Below, one piece after another: positions 10,641 through 20,968 of a DNA stretch of 64,000 nucleotides. The position numbers were made by a program, and so were the translations under genes. The notes under the pieces are model-generated. The model was not told where the DNA came from. It saw only the letters and a list, made by a program, of their open reading frames with translations, and searched no databases. The DNA comes from Bretschneidera sinensis (Eukaryota; Streptophyta; Magnoliopsida; Brassicales; Akaniaceae), in contig CM043699.1 in NCBI GenBank assembly GCA_023935145.1, forward strand, positions 106,988,036 to 107,052,035, read 5' to 3'. The number at the start of each line of letters is the position of its first letter. Position 1 is the stretch's first letter.

Positions 10641-11090
10641 CTTAAAATGATTTAAGCAAATCCATACTCACATGACCAAGCCTTCTATGCCATAGCCATT
10701 GGTTTTCACTAAATGCGGGAAAATATTTTTCATTTTCCGAATGCAAAGATTTTAAATCAACTATATAGATATTTTCGTGTCTATAGCCAGCAAACTTGAT
10801 CTTGTTACTCTTGATGTCTATAACTAGACAATGAGAGGTTTCAAATATGACTTTGTTGCCTTTGTCACATATTTGACTAATATTTAGTAAATTTGGCTTA
10901 GTGCCTTGCACAAATAATACTTGATTAATGGTTGAGAAAACATTACCAACTTTTCCATGCCTGATGATCTTTATCTTTGTGTTATCTCCAATGGTGACAT
11001 GTCTGCCATCTCTTAGAGTTAGCTTTTCGAATACACTTCGATCACCGATCATGTGCTTTGAGCATCCACTATTAAGGTACCAATAGTTAC
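10641..11090 (-). pseudogene. Cop1 protease and gag-pre-integrase domain
   Basis: Reading on the minus strand, WYLNSGCSKHM at about 11085-11050 is the copia protease site. The catalytic Asp is replaced by Asn (codon at 11073-11071). The pre-integrase domain follows (VFEKLTLRDGRHVTIGDN, LFVQGTKPNLLNISQ, LWHRRLGHVSMDLL). The Asp loss would prevent polyprotein cleavage. Confidence 0.9.
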
Positions 11091-11115
11091 CTTTTTCCTT
11101 GGTATGGAGACATAT

Positions 11116-11751
11116 CTACATCACACAAGGATACACAATTGCACTTTTAGGTACCCAAAATTTCTTGGGTCCTTTGGGGTTAATCCTAGAAAATATGGTT
11201 CCTTTAGGGACCCATACTTTCTTAACAGTGTAAGGTGCTCTATATTTATAGATATGTCGATGATCCAAAATCTTAGGATAATAGTTATTAAAATTTCTAG
11301 GATTTATTAATTGTACATGTCTATAGTTCCTTAGATAAGTATTCCTAGAATACATGTTTCTATTGTGAAGATTATGAACATGTATATCATTTCTAAGAAA
11401 TGTATGATATTGATTTCTAGGATGTGTACTTGCATTATAATGAATATATATATATATATATATATTGTTTCTACGATATAAATGATGGTAATTCCTAAGA
11501 TGTGCATTTGTAGTGTGAAAGTTATGAGTATACATGTTATCTCTAGGATGCACATGATTGTTACTTCTATGATGTTTATATGCATTTCTTGAGTGAGCAT
11601 ACATATATGCATGAGTATTTCTAAGATGTTTACCTCTAGTATTAGAATTTACATTCGCATTTTTAGACTTACTAGCATATATTGAGGGAGTACTTTTGAT
11701 CTTGCTAGTGGCCTTGGAAGTAGAGGCTTCATTCACACATGTTGCTTTCAT
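11116..11751 (-). pseudogene. Cop1 gag C-terminal Asn/Arg/Tyr/His-rich repeat region
   Basis: The frame is open for 211 codons. It contains degenerate short repeats of the type (Y)(L/P)RN followed by two to six residues, for example HLRNYHHLYRRNN and YSRNTYLRNYRHV. It ends with VKKVWVPKGTIF and KKFWVPKSAIVYP, the usual linker before the copia protease. A run of (TA) at about 11441-11464 (ATATAT, coding IYIYIY) is an expansion inside it. No known function is assigned; the composition suggests a basic RNA-binding segment. Confidence 0.75.
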
Positions 11752-11759
11752 GAATAAGG

Positions 11760-12513
11760 TCTCTTTTGATTTTTTTCTTGCCTAGTGGAGAATATCCCAA
11801 CCCAGATTTCCTCCACTTAATCTTTGGTAAGACAACACTTCATCTAACTTTTATTTTCCAAGCATAAGTCTTGATATAGTGCCATTCAATTTGATTATTT
11901 TTTTCTTTAAGTTTTCATTTTTATCTTTAAGAAAATCTTGAGAAGAATTATAAAGCATGGAAGATAGTTTTTATTTTTCTTCCTTTAAGCCTTCTATCTC
12001 TTTAGAAAGAGATAAGACTTCCTTTTTGAGAATGGTATTCTTAGAATCGAATTTCTTCAATTCTTTATGCATTTCATTTATGACCTCTATTAATTCTTCA
12101 CTACTATTAACAATGTTATTATTAGAAGGGGAAGAATTTGATACCTCAATTTTGTCATCTATTGCCATTAGACATAGGTTGGCAATCTCCTTGTATCCGA
12201 CCTCATTGTTCGACGATTCTTTTTCTTCGTCATCACTCCAAGTGGTTGCAATCATAGCTTTCTTTTTTAAGCTCTTATATGGTTTGCTTGTTGCTATACA
12301 ATTGGACTTGATGTGATCGGGCTTCTTCCAACCATAACACACAAGTGGTTCCCTTTTTGAAGTGGGATCCTCTTCGTAAGGTATCTTACTCTTCTTCAAG
12401 AACCTGTGAAACCTCTTGGTGATTAGAGCCATCTCACCATCTTCTTCACTGCTCTCTACCTCTTCTTCCGTTTCTTCCTCTTTGTTGCTTGTAAAGGCTT
12501 TGAGAGCAATCAT
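11760..12513 (-). pseudogene. Cop1 gag nucleocapsid and coiled-coil region
   Basis: Near the N-terminus is an acidic stretch (EEETEEEVESSEEDGE). The zinc knuckle at 12339-12298 reads CYGWKKPDHIKSNC, where the second Cys of the CCHC box is Trp, so it is broken. Downstream lies a heptad-like, Glu/Lys/Leu-rich segment (ELKKFDSKNTILKKEVLSLS), a predicted coiled coil. The same arrangement is seen in Cop2 at 22381-22807. Confidence 0.85.
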
Positions 12514-13203
12514 CTTTTTCTTCTTCTCATATTATTGACAACGGGATTCATTTCTTCTATCTCGTATGTCAATAGTGATCTGAGAAGTGTTTCGACATTA
12601 AGTTTGTCGAGATCTTTGGCTTCCATGATGACCGTTTTCTTTACTTTCTAAATGGATGGCAAAGACCTTAAGATCTCCTCGTTAGTTCAAATTCCTCAAT
12701 GTTTCTACCAAGAAGCCTTAAACTGTTAACAATAATGGTGAAACGTGAGTGCATTTGAAAAATTGTTTCATTATGAGACATTTTGAAAGATTCATACTCG
12801 GACACTAGTATATAGATTTTTTATTTTTTAACTTCGCTAGTTCCTTTATATGTAACTTGCAATTTGTCCCAAATCTCCTTAGCCGAAACACAAGCATAAA
12901 TTTTATTATATTCAGAAATATCTAAAGCAAAATGTAAAATACTTGTGACTCTATTATTTAGAGACATCATTCTGCAATCCTCTTCATTGAACTCAGTTCT
13001 GAGTTTATGCATTGTATGATTGATTTCTCCAATAGTTATTTCCTTTATAGGAATTCTAGATCCTTCTTCAATGATAATCTATAGATTGTAATCTTGTCAT
13101 TCAACAAAGATTTTCATCCTATTTTGCAATAGTTATAGTTGGAGTCATTAAACAAAGGAGGCCTAGTATAGGAACGTCCTTCGGAATAGGTATTAGATGC
13201 CAT
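12514..13203 (-). pseudogene. Cop1 gag N-terminal/capsid region
   Basis: The start codon at 13203-13201 begins MASNTYSEG, as in Cop2 (MALNSYSEG at 15387). The capsid-like region includes an FNEEDCRMMSLNNRVTSIL block and AKEIWDKLQVTYKGTSEVKK (UBN2-type gag of copia). Stops and frameshifts split it into at least three frames. Confidence 0.85.
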
Positions 13204-13244
13204 CAGATCAACTCAAGGATTTTAAGCCTGAAATTGAGAATGAA

Positions 13245-13256
13245 GCTCTGATACCA
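13245..13256 (-). other. Cop1 primer binding site (initiator tRNA-Met)
   Basis: The minus strand reads TGGTATCAGAGC directly after the LTR end, the standard copia primer site. Confidence 0.92.
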
Positions 13257-13258
13257 AT

Positions 13259-14418
13259 TATAAACTGAGGTTCAAACCTAGGGGGTTAATTAGGTTTTTA
13301 AAAAACTTTTGCTAAGTACTTACAAGTTTATAAAAACAGTTAAATGCACAAAGCATATAAACAGGTAATGTGCTTCAAGTAAAAGAGTTTAAGGAAGAGA
13401 AGGTACAAACTCAGTTTATAGTGGTTCAACAATATTGGATTCCTTCCGATCCTACATCCACTCTCTTTAAGGAACCTCCTTGAAGTAATCCACTAAAACT
13501 TTTAGTTGTACAACTTCACGGGTGTTGTACAAACCTTATAATCAATCCTTTCCTCACGGAAGCTTACATAGAAGTGTTTAATCCTAAACACTCTAAGAGT
13601 TATTACAACTATTTACCTTTACAATAAACGAAATTTACTATAAAGTAAATGGTAGAGAGATAGCAATAAGTGCTTTTACAAATGAACAATACCACTTTTC
13701 AAGAATAAGCTTGAAGAATGGCTCAATTATAAATTTTTTAAAGCTTTTGAGAATTAATGAGAAAACTTGTGAATTGAATAGTTCTCTTCTTGTTTTAAAT
13801 GCTCATTGAAGTGGGTTTATATACTCTTGAATCAACATGGCCATTAGACACTGACTTGGTAGGTTTGGTGTATTAAATGCTCAAGTCCCGTGTTTCAAAC
13901 GGTCATATTTTCGAATTATCAGTCGACTGAATTTTTGCACCAGTCGATTAGGTCAAGTGAGAAATCTCACTCTTTAGGTTGTGAGAGAGTACCAGTCAAC
14001 TATGTCCTAACACTAATCGACTGGAAATTCAGTGTCCCAGTTGCCAGTCGACTAAGTGTTTTACACCAGTCGATTAGGGACCTTCTTATCTAGTCGACTA
14101 GGCTGCCCTTCAACCCAGTTTTTCATGTATTAAAATTGTTTTTGACTTGTAAACATTTGTATTAATAGTTTTGTCAAAACTCCTTCTATAAAAAGAGCCA
14201 TAGGCCAAGCTAAGTATTTTAACATGAGAGATTTATAGTTGTTTTCAATACCTGAATGCCTATTCTATATCTTCTGTCTTGTCTTGGCGTGTGAAACTAG
14301 TTGAGTTCTTGCATCTTGTTTCTTTGTTGAAAGTTTTTACCTCTTAAACACTTAGATAAAATTGTTAGTATAATTAAAGTAGTGTTTTGTCATTATTAAA
14401 ATCAAATAAGGGTCAACA
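13259..14418 (-). repeat. Cop1 5' LTR
   Basis: On the minus strand it starts TGTTGACCC at 14418 and ends at 13259 with TATA in place of the expected TACA. It aligns with the Cop2 LTRs. A TATA box lies at about 13824-13816. Seven CCAGTCGACTGG-type motifs lie upstream of it at 13919-14101. Confidence 0.92.
13919..14101. promoter_or_regulatory. CCAGTCGACTGG motif array in Cop1 LTR
   Basis: About seven copies of the palindrome or its decayed forms occur in about 180 bp (near 13920, 13942, 13991, 14015, 14044, 14069 and 14091). The array lies upstream of the LTR TATA box, so a U3 enhancer or binding-site role is inferred. The repetition itself is plain in the sequence. Confidence 0.65.
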
Positions 14419-14465
14419 CAAGGGTCATAAATGGATCATGGGTCATAATCGAGTCAACACGACCC
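14419..14465. other. Spacer between head-to-head Cop1 and Cop2
   Basis: These 47 bases contain repeated GGGTCAT and GTCAACACGACCC words. They match neither the start of the Cop LTR nor any coding sequence that I recognise. They mark the junction where Cop2 lost the first part of its 5' LTR. Confidence 0.5.
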
Positions 14466-15331
14466 ACCAGTTGACTGGCAACTGGGATAGTGAGTTCTCA
14501 GTCGAGTGGTGCTTAGGAACCAGTTGACTGGTACTCTCCCATAGCCAAAAAGTGAGATTTCTCACATGACCCAGTCAATTGGTACAAAGACCCAGTTGAT
14601 TGGTAATTCGAAAATATGACCGTTTGAGACGCGGGACTTGAGTATTTAATGCACCAAACCTACCAAGTCAGTGTGTAATGTCCATATTGAGTCAAGGCTA
14701 TATAAACCTACTTCAATGAGTATTTAAAAAAAGAAGATTACACATTCAATTCACAAGTTTGCTCATTAATTCTCAAAAGCTTTGAAAAATTTGTTGTTGA
14801 GTCATTCTTCAAGTTTTTTCTTGAAAGAGAGATATTATTCAATTGTAAAAGTATTCATTGCTATCTCTCTACCATTTACTTTACAACAACTCAAATTTAT
14901 TGTAAAGGGGAAAGAGTTGTAATAACTCTTAGAGTGTTTAGAAATAAACACCTCTTTGTAAGCTTCTGCAAAGAAAGGATTAGCTTCTGAGAGGAAGGGA
15001 TTAGCTTCCGCAAGGAAGAGATTAGCTTCCGAGAGGAAGGGATCAGTTGTAAGGTTTGTACAACACCTGTGAAGTTGTACGACTAAAAGTTTTAGTCAAT
15101 CACTTCAAGGAGGTTCTTTGAAGAGAGTGAACATAGGGTCAAAACGAATCCGATATTGTTGAACCACTATAAACTGAGTTTGCACTTTCTCTTCCTTAAT
15201 CTCTTTTACTTAAAGCACATTACTTGTTTATATGCTTAGGCATTTAACTATTTTTATAAACTTGCAAGTAATTAGCAAAATTTTTTAAAAACCAAATTCA
15301 CCCTCTTCTTGGGTTGGAACATCATTCTACA
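14466..15331 (+). repeat. Cop2 5' LTR, 5'-truncated
   Basis: Aligned with the 3' LTR (36731-37963), it lacks the first roughly 350-370 bp including TGTTGACCC. It ends TCTACA at 15331. Motif copies are at 14466-14602, and the TATA box (CTATATAAAC) at 14698-14707. Near 14967-15036 there is a short GCTTCCG(C/A)AAGG-type tandem repeat. Confidence 0.9.
14698..14707 (+). promoter_or_regulatory. TATA box of Cop2 5' LTR
   Basis: CTATATAAAC is preserved in the 3' LTR at about 37329-37338 and in the other Cop LTRs. It lies about 100 bp downstream of the palindromic motif array. Confidence 0.65.
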
Positions 15332-15333
15332 AT

Positions 15334-15345
15334 TGGTATCAGAGC
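15334..15345 (+). other. Cop2 primer binding site (initiator tRNA-Met)
   Basis: TGGTATCAGAGC lies two bases after the LTR end. Confidence 0.93.
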
Positions 15346-15386
15346 CTCATTCTCAATTTCAGGCTCAAAATCCTTGAATTGATCTG

Positions 15387-16276
15387 ATGGCATTAAATAG
15401 CTATTCTGAAGGACATTCCTACACTAGGCCTCCCTTGTTCAATGGCTCCAACTATAACTATTGGCAAAACAAAATGAAAATCTTTGTCGAAGGACAATAT
15501 TACAATCTATGGAGAGTCATTGAGAAAGGACTTAGAATTCTTATAAAGGAAATAATTGTTGGAGAAATCAATCATACAATGCCTAAACTCAAAACTGAGT
15601 TCAATGAAGAGGATTATAGAATGATGTCTCTAAATAGTTGAGCCACAAGTATTTTACATTGTGCTTTAGATATTTCTGAATATAATAAAATTTCTGCTTG
15701 TGTTTCGGCTAAGGAGATTTGGGATAAATTGCAAGTTATATATGAAGGAACTAGCGAAGTTAACAAGTTAAAAATTTATATGATAGTGTCCGAGTATGAA
15801 TCTTTCAAAATGTCTCCTAACGAAACAATTTCTCAAATGCACTCACGTTTCACCACTATTGTTAACAGTTTGAAGCTTCTTGGTAGGAACATTGATGAAT
15901 TTGAACTAACAAGGAAAATCTTAAGGTCTTTGCTATCCACTTGGAAAGCAAAGAAGACAACCATTACAGAGGTCAAAGATCTCAAAAAACTTGATGTTGA
16001 AAAACTTCTTAGATCACTATTGACATACGAGATGGAAGAAATGAATCCCGTTGTCAATGATGATGAGAAGAATAAAAAGGTGATTATCTCAAAGCCTCTA
16101 CGAGCAACAAAGAAGAAGAAATGGTAGAAGAGGTGGAGAGCAGCGAATGAAGATGGTGAGGTGACTCTAATCACCAAGTGGTTTCACAGATTCTTGAAGA
16201 AAAGCAAGAAACTATACACATAGGATCCCACTTCAAAAAGGGAACCATTTATGTGTTATGGTTGCAAGAAACCCGG
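15387..16276 (+). pseudogene. Cop2 gag, first part
   Basis: It starts MALNSYSEGHSYTRPPLFNG and NYNYWQNKMKIFVEG, typical of copia gag, followed by the UBN2-type capsid block (AKEIWDKLQVIYEGTSEVNK, ETISQMHSRFTTIVNSLKLL, ELTRKILRSLL). A stop follows MSLNS and a second follows KKKKW. The zinc knuckle begins CYGCKKPG and is split by AthB at 16276/16277; its second half (HIKADC) resumes at 22381. The protein would coat the genomic RNA in virus-like particles. Confidence 0.92.
16272..16276. repeat. Target site duplication CCCGG, left of AthB
   Basis: CCCGG directly precedes the AthB start TGATGAG and is repeated at 22376-22380. Confidence 0.96.
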
Positions 16277-17690
16277 TGATGAGTGCCAAATATTGCATAT
16301 TTTAGCCCCTTAATTTACATTTGTTAGCTTAGGAATTTGTTACTTTGATTTGTTTTCATTGTATTACAAGTTTACAAGCACTTGGAAAGGAGTTTCACTA
16401 AAATTGCTAGAATTGCCTGTACAGATCAGTCATTTTTGTGGATTTTACTGTATTGATTCAGGAAGAACCAGGAGATGAGCCATATATGCTTGAAAATATC
16501 CGGATGTCTATTTTCTGAAGAATTTACGGCTCATAAAAATGATTTTTCTAGAGAAAGTTATGGCAGTTTTAGTAGACAAAGGTCGAGCTTTGTGTGATTT
16601 CAGCGTGACAGATCAGTCATTTTTGTGGATTTTACTGTATTTATTCAGAAAGAACCAGGAGATGAACCATATATTCTTGGAAAGATCCGGATGTCTATTT
16701 TCAGTGGAATTTCATGGCTCATAAAAATGATTTTTCTAGAGAAAGTTATGGCAGTTTTAGTAGACAAAGGTCAGGTAGTGCACCATGCTGCACTCGAGCA
16801 CACAAGACTGTGATCGAGCGCACTTGGGTAGTATCCCACATCAAATTTGAAACACATTACACTCTTGAGTTCCCTATAAAAGCCACATCTCACTGAAGCA
16901 ATTGGTGTGCAATCTGGAGGACTTCTGCTAGCATTCTGGTGGATCTCGAAGGCTTTGCTATCACGAGGGGAAGCGCCGCCCAATAGTGAGTGGAATTTCT
17001 CCCAATGTATAGTCAGTTTTAATTTATTTCTTTTTTTAGTTTTAGAGTTTAATGTTTAGCACTTTTATTGTGAACTTTAGTTTCATAATTATGAGCGGCT
17101 AAAATCTTCATCTAAGGTTGAAGATGAAGCCTCGCCATTGTTTGGCATAATATTTTCAGATTTGTTCATACAATTATGATATTTTTAGTAGAAATGTTTT
17201 GTTCAATTATTTGAGTAAAATCTTATGATTGATTGCTTTTAAATTGTTAAATTGGATATTCTTTGTGTTTCATCTGCTGGATACGGTGGATCATTCAAAT
17301 TAGATTGGGTATCCATTGTGATTTGTGAATTAAACGGATACATTGGATGGTTTTGGTTTAGTTTGGGTATTCACCGTGATTTGTATAATGGTGGATTCAT
17401 GGAATGATTTGATAAATTATTTTTATATAGAATATGAAGATATATGCTTTACTTTGGTGGGGTGGATTCAGAAAACCTTAGTGTTTTTATCAGTTGTTTT
17501 TAAATCAATTTAGTTTAGTTTATATTTCTTTGCAAGATACAATCCAAAATTCAGAACTAGGTTAAAATAGGGTTAGTTTAGATAAAAATATATTTTCACA
17601 ATGCAATTCCCTGTGGATTCAACCTCGCACTTACACAACACTATATTGTAAACGACTCGTGTGCTTGCGAGTAATTTAAAACTCACAACA
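16277..17690 (+). repeat. AthB 5' LTR
   Basis: Starts TGATGAGTGCC, ends ACTCACAACA. It contains a 187-bp internal tandem duplication (from 16424), two GAGCGCA-type motifs near 16792-16825 and a TATA box TATAAAA at 16875-16881. Confidence 0.94.
16424..16790 (+). repeat. 187-bp tandem duplication in AthB LTR
   Basis: GATCAGTCATTTTTGTGG recurs at 16424 and 16611, and the following bases align through GACAAAGGTC. The same duplication is present in the AthB 3' LTR (21114 and about 21300) and, reversed, in both AthC LTRs. It therefore predates the split of these elements. Confidence 0.85.
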
Positions 17691-17696
17691 AGTTTT

Positions 17697-17714
17697 TGGC
17701 ACCGTTGTTGGGGA
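17697..17714 (+). other. AthB primer binding site, mutated tRNA-Asp type
   Basis: TGGCACCGTTGTTGGGGA differs from the AthA site at two positions, one G-to-A and one C-to-T, as expected from decay of methylated cytosines. Confidence 0.85.
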
Positions 17715-17863
17715 GTTGTTTGGTTTGTGAAATTTTTGTCTGAATTGATTTTATTTTTCTACTAGTTTAGTTAGCATTTTTGTTTTATTTTTATTTTGAA
17801 ATTTTATTTTAGTTTATTTGTTTCTATTGGCAATTGCCCATAAAAAATAAAAATAAATAAAAA

Positions 17864-19590
17864 ATGTGGATGAATCCAGCGTCGGTTTCACAGTCTTTAG
17901 AGGACACCCTCCAGGATTTCATGAAGATGACCGGTCAGTCCATCAGTGCAGCCAATACATTCAATGTTGATAGTTGTTCCATCAATGATAGCCCTATGCA
18001 TTTAGCACAGAATTGTCCATCTATGCCTGCTTTTGTCGAGTATCCCATAGAATAAATGAACGCTTTCAATGACTGTCGGTGGTAATCAAATGGATCTTAC
18101 TTCGAGACGTACCATCCAGAGTGACGGAACCACCCTAATTTTTCATGGAAGCAGAACCAACTGATGACTCAAGGAGGAGCCCCTCATCATGCTCACAATC
18201 AATACCCTCCCGGATTTCCTCCACCAGTTCCAAGTTATGGTCGCTCAGCTCATCTAGCACTATCACCCATTTACCAAGCTCACACTCAAGCGCCAGCATC
18301 GGTTTCATAATCATTGGAGGATACCCTCAAGGATTTCATGAAGATGACCGACCACTCCATCAGCGAAGTAAGGAGTGCGTAAATAGTAAACACTCAAGTG
18401 ATTGCTAAGCTAGAGAGTCATATGGATCAAATTGCAAGTCATGTGGGTGAGGGAGAGAAGGGAAAGTTCCCTAGTCAACCTGTGCCCAACCCGAAGGAAC
18501 AATTTACGGTGGGAAATTCATCGACTCCTATGCAAGGATAGGAACAAATGCAATCGATTGCCACATTAAGGTCTAGGAGACAAATGGACAATCAAGTGGA
18601 AAAGAACCTTGCTATGCAGCAAAGGCAAGAAAATGGCAACAAGGAGAAGAGAGATGTTGAGCCATCTACAGCCACACCTACTATTAAGGATCTTCTTGGG
18701 TCATTTATACCTAAAGCACCTTACTATGAGAGATTACAAGCACCCAAGAAAGGAGGGCAGTCTGAGGACATTGTGGAGGCATGTTTTGCTCAGTTTGGAG
18801 AGGTTTTGGATTTGGATAAGCTACTTGAGTAAGCAAATGCTATCTTGGAGTCTGCTCATCGGGAAAGCAGTAGGACGGAGAAGACTGTGGGTTAATCAAG
18901 CATTGAGGACCTCCTGGAGGCATGCTTTACTCAGTTTGGAGAGGATTTGGATTTAGATAAGTTGCTTGAGCAAGGAAATGCTACTTTGGAGTCTGCTCCT
19001 TAGAAGAGCAATGAGATGGAGAAGACCACAACACCTGAACCCCCCAAGAAGGAACTTAAGCCTTTACCGGACAATCTTAAGTATAAGTTCCTAGGTCCAG
19101 CAGATTCTTTGCCTGTGATTATAGCTTCACATTTTGTTGAGGCTCAAGAGGAGAGATTAGTGGACATTTTAAGAGAGTACAAGGAAGCTATTGGCTGGAC
19201 TATTGAGGATATCAAGGGAATCAACCCCTCGGTGGTGATGCACAAGATATATTTAGAGGAGAATGCCAAGCCATCGAGGGAGCCACAAAAAGGCTCAACC
19301 CAGCTATGCAAGAGGTTGTGAGGACTGAAGTGATTAAGCTGTTGGATGTAGGGATCATTTATCCAATCTTTGATAGCGATTGGGTGAGCCCGATTCATAT
19401 CGTTCCAAAGCGAGCTGGATTGATGGTAGAGATGAATAAAGACGACGAGTTGGTTCCAACTCGTGTGCAGTCAGGATGGAGAGTGAGTATAGACTACTGT
19501 AAGTTGAATGCTGCCACAAGGAATGATCATTTTCCACTCCCATTTATTGATCCGATGGTGGAGCACTTGGTTGGGCATGATTACTAATGC
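17864..19590 (+). pseudogene. AthB rearranged gag/RT remnant
   Basis: It opens MWMNPASVSQSLEDTLQDFM, followed by a degraded knuckle (CSINDSPMHLAQNC, where the second Cys is Asn). Then come HPNFSWKQNQ, a proline-rich linker and a repeat of the SLEDTLKDFMKM block at about 18311. After KAPYYERLQAPKKGG it jumps to ACFAQFGEVLDLDKLLE, so the protease is deleted. It continues into the RT N-terminus (PDNLKYKFLGPADSLPVI, SDWVSPIHIVPKRAG, WRVSIDYCKLN) and stops at VEHLVGHDY. Many stops are present. The full gag capsid block is also missing. Confidence 0.88.
18776..19057 (+). repeat. 141-bp tandem duplication in AthB gag/pol
   Basis: GAGGCATGTTTTGCTCAG at 18776 and GAGGCATGCTTTACTCAG at 18917 begin two copies coding AC(F)(A/T)QFGE(V/D)LDLDKLLE. 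AthC carries this segment once, so the duplication is specific to AthB. Confidence 0.85.
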
Positions 19591-20968
19591 TGGGTCTGGC
19601 TGAAGACATTTAACTTAACTCTCATGGGAGGCACCACACAACATATCCTTTTTGTTTGTTTATTATTTTACATATTTATTGTTACTACTTATTTCTAGTG
19701 TTTTTTTTGTTTTCCGATCTTTATTTTTCAGGGACAACGCGTACTTCAGATCAAGTTTAGGGGTATACTATGAGCCATACCAATCCATCTAGTTCTCCAT
19801 CTCCCATATTAGCTCTTTCCATATTATTCAAACATTGGGGACAATGTGTAAATTAAGTTTGGGGGTATGAGAGACATGTTACACACACTTTGTCCTAATT
19901 TGTTGTTGTTTTTTCTTTGTGAAGATAAATGCATACTCATGTTATTTTGAAATTTTTGCTGATCTAAACGAGTACTGTGATGTGATGTTATTGGTGAGCT
20001 TAAAATCATGAACACATGATTTGATGATAGAGTTTTAAAACTTTGTTACTTATTTTAGGAATTTAAGAATTCACCTGTTTGATCTAATCTGACACGAGCA
20101 CATTAGCACAAAATTGTGTGAGGTATGACATATGATTTTACTGTGTATGTTTCCTTGTCTTAACTGAAACTGGATGACTTGTTAGATAAATACTTGGGCA
20201 TAGAAAAGCATAAAAAAAAAATAAATAGTACTACTAATATTTATTATGATCATCATAAATAAACTTTCCACTGAGTAACTAGACCTCTTGCCTCAGTAAA
20301 CAGTGAGTGTTCACGTCAAAATGTGGGAATTTTATTCATAATGATCATTGCAAAACTTTTTGCTGAGTAACTGGACCTCTTGGCTCAGTAAGCAGTGAGT
20401 GTTCATGTCAAAAGGTGCGAATTTTGCTTGGTAGCTTTAAGGCTAGTTTAGTTTCGTAGCCTTTTTGACTCGAGTTAGTAAGTCCTTAGAGGTGTCTTTA
20501 CACCTAATGCCCTAAAACCATCTGGTTTGGGAGTCATTGACTCAACACTCGATACATGGGTCAATTAGAAAGCTTAAGGGAACTAAACATAGCAGAGCCT
20601 TATAATAAAAGAAAATAAAATTATGCTATCATTGTTCATTCTGATGAGAAATTCTGTGAATCTTGAGACATGGAGACATTGTACATTGAAGTTATTTGGA
20701 AGCCTCATCTGTATATGCTAATTCACTTTACACTGATTCAAGCTTGTGATGTCTTAGCTTGCCTCTTGTAAGTAATTAGGTTTTAAAATTGTTATTCATT
20801 GATGGGTTATATCTTTTAAAGCTTGCTCATGAATGAATATCATGATTTTGAGTGTCTTTAAATTTTTGGATACCATGAGTGATAAACTTATCTTTATGTT
20901 CTTTGTTTTTCATTTAGTTTTTTATTTTGATTTGCTAAGGGGCTAGCAAATGTAAGTTTGAGGGTATT
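19591..20968 (+). other. AthB 3' tail with 93-bp-type tandem repeat and polypurine tract
   Basis: The tail is collinear with AthA 7000-8403. Two copies of the CCACTGAGTAACTGGAC repeat lie at about 20241-20332 and 20333-20424. Polypurine-like copies lie at 19753-19769, 19855-19875 and 20953-20968, the last directly before the 3' LTR. No coding sequence is supported. Confidence 0.8.

Larger units (their letters stand above)
1..14418 (-). mobile_element. Cop1: Ty1/copia retrotransposon, minus strand, 3' part outside window
   Basis: Reading leftward from 14418, the order is 5' LTR, initiator-Met primer binding site, gag, protease, integrase and the start of reverse transcriptase, which is the Ty1/copia order. 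The element is interrupted at 216-9659 by AthA. Its RT continues at 215-1 and runs out of the window. Cop2 and Cop3 are copies of the same family, and comparison with Cop2 shows that 9665 and 215 were contiguous before the AthA insertion. All coding parts carry stops and frameshifts, so it is not autonomous. Confidence 0.93.

Noticed and set aside
15334..15345. tRNA-like match TGGTATCAGAGC
   Set aside because: It is a primer binding site complementary to a tRNA 3' end. No tRNA cloverleaf or other tRNA part is present here or at the other sites.
16539..16896. Several small overlapping ORFs
   Set aside because: They lie within the AthB LTR and its tandem duplication, so the repeated peptide words are copies of the duplicated DNA.
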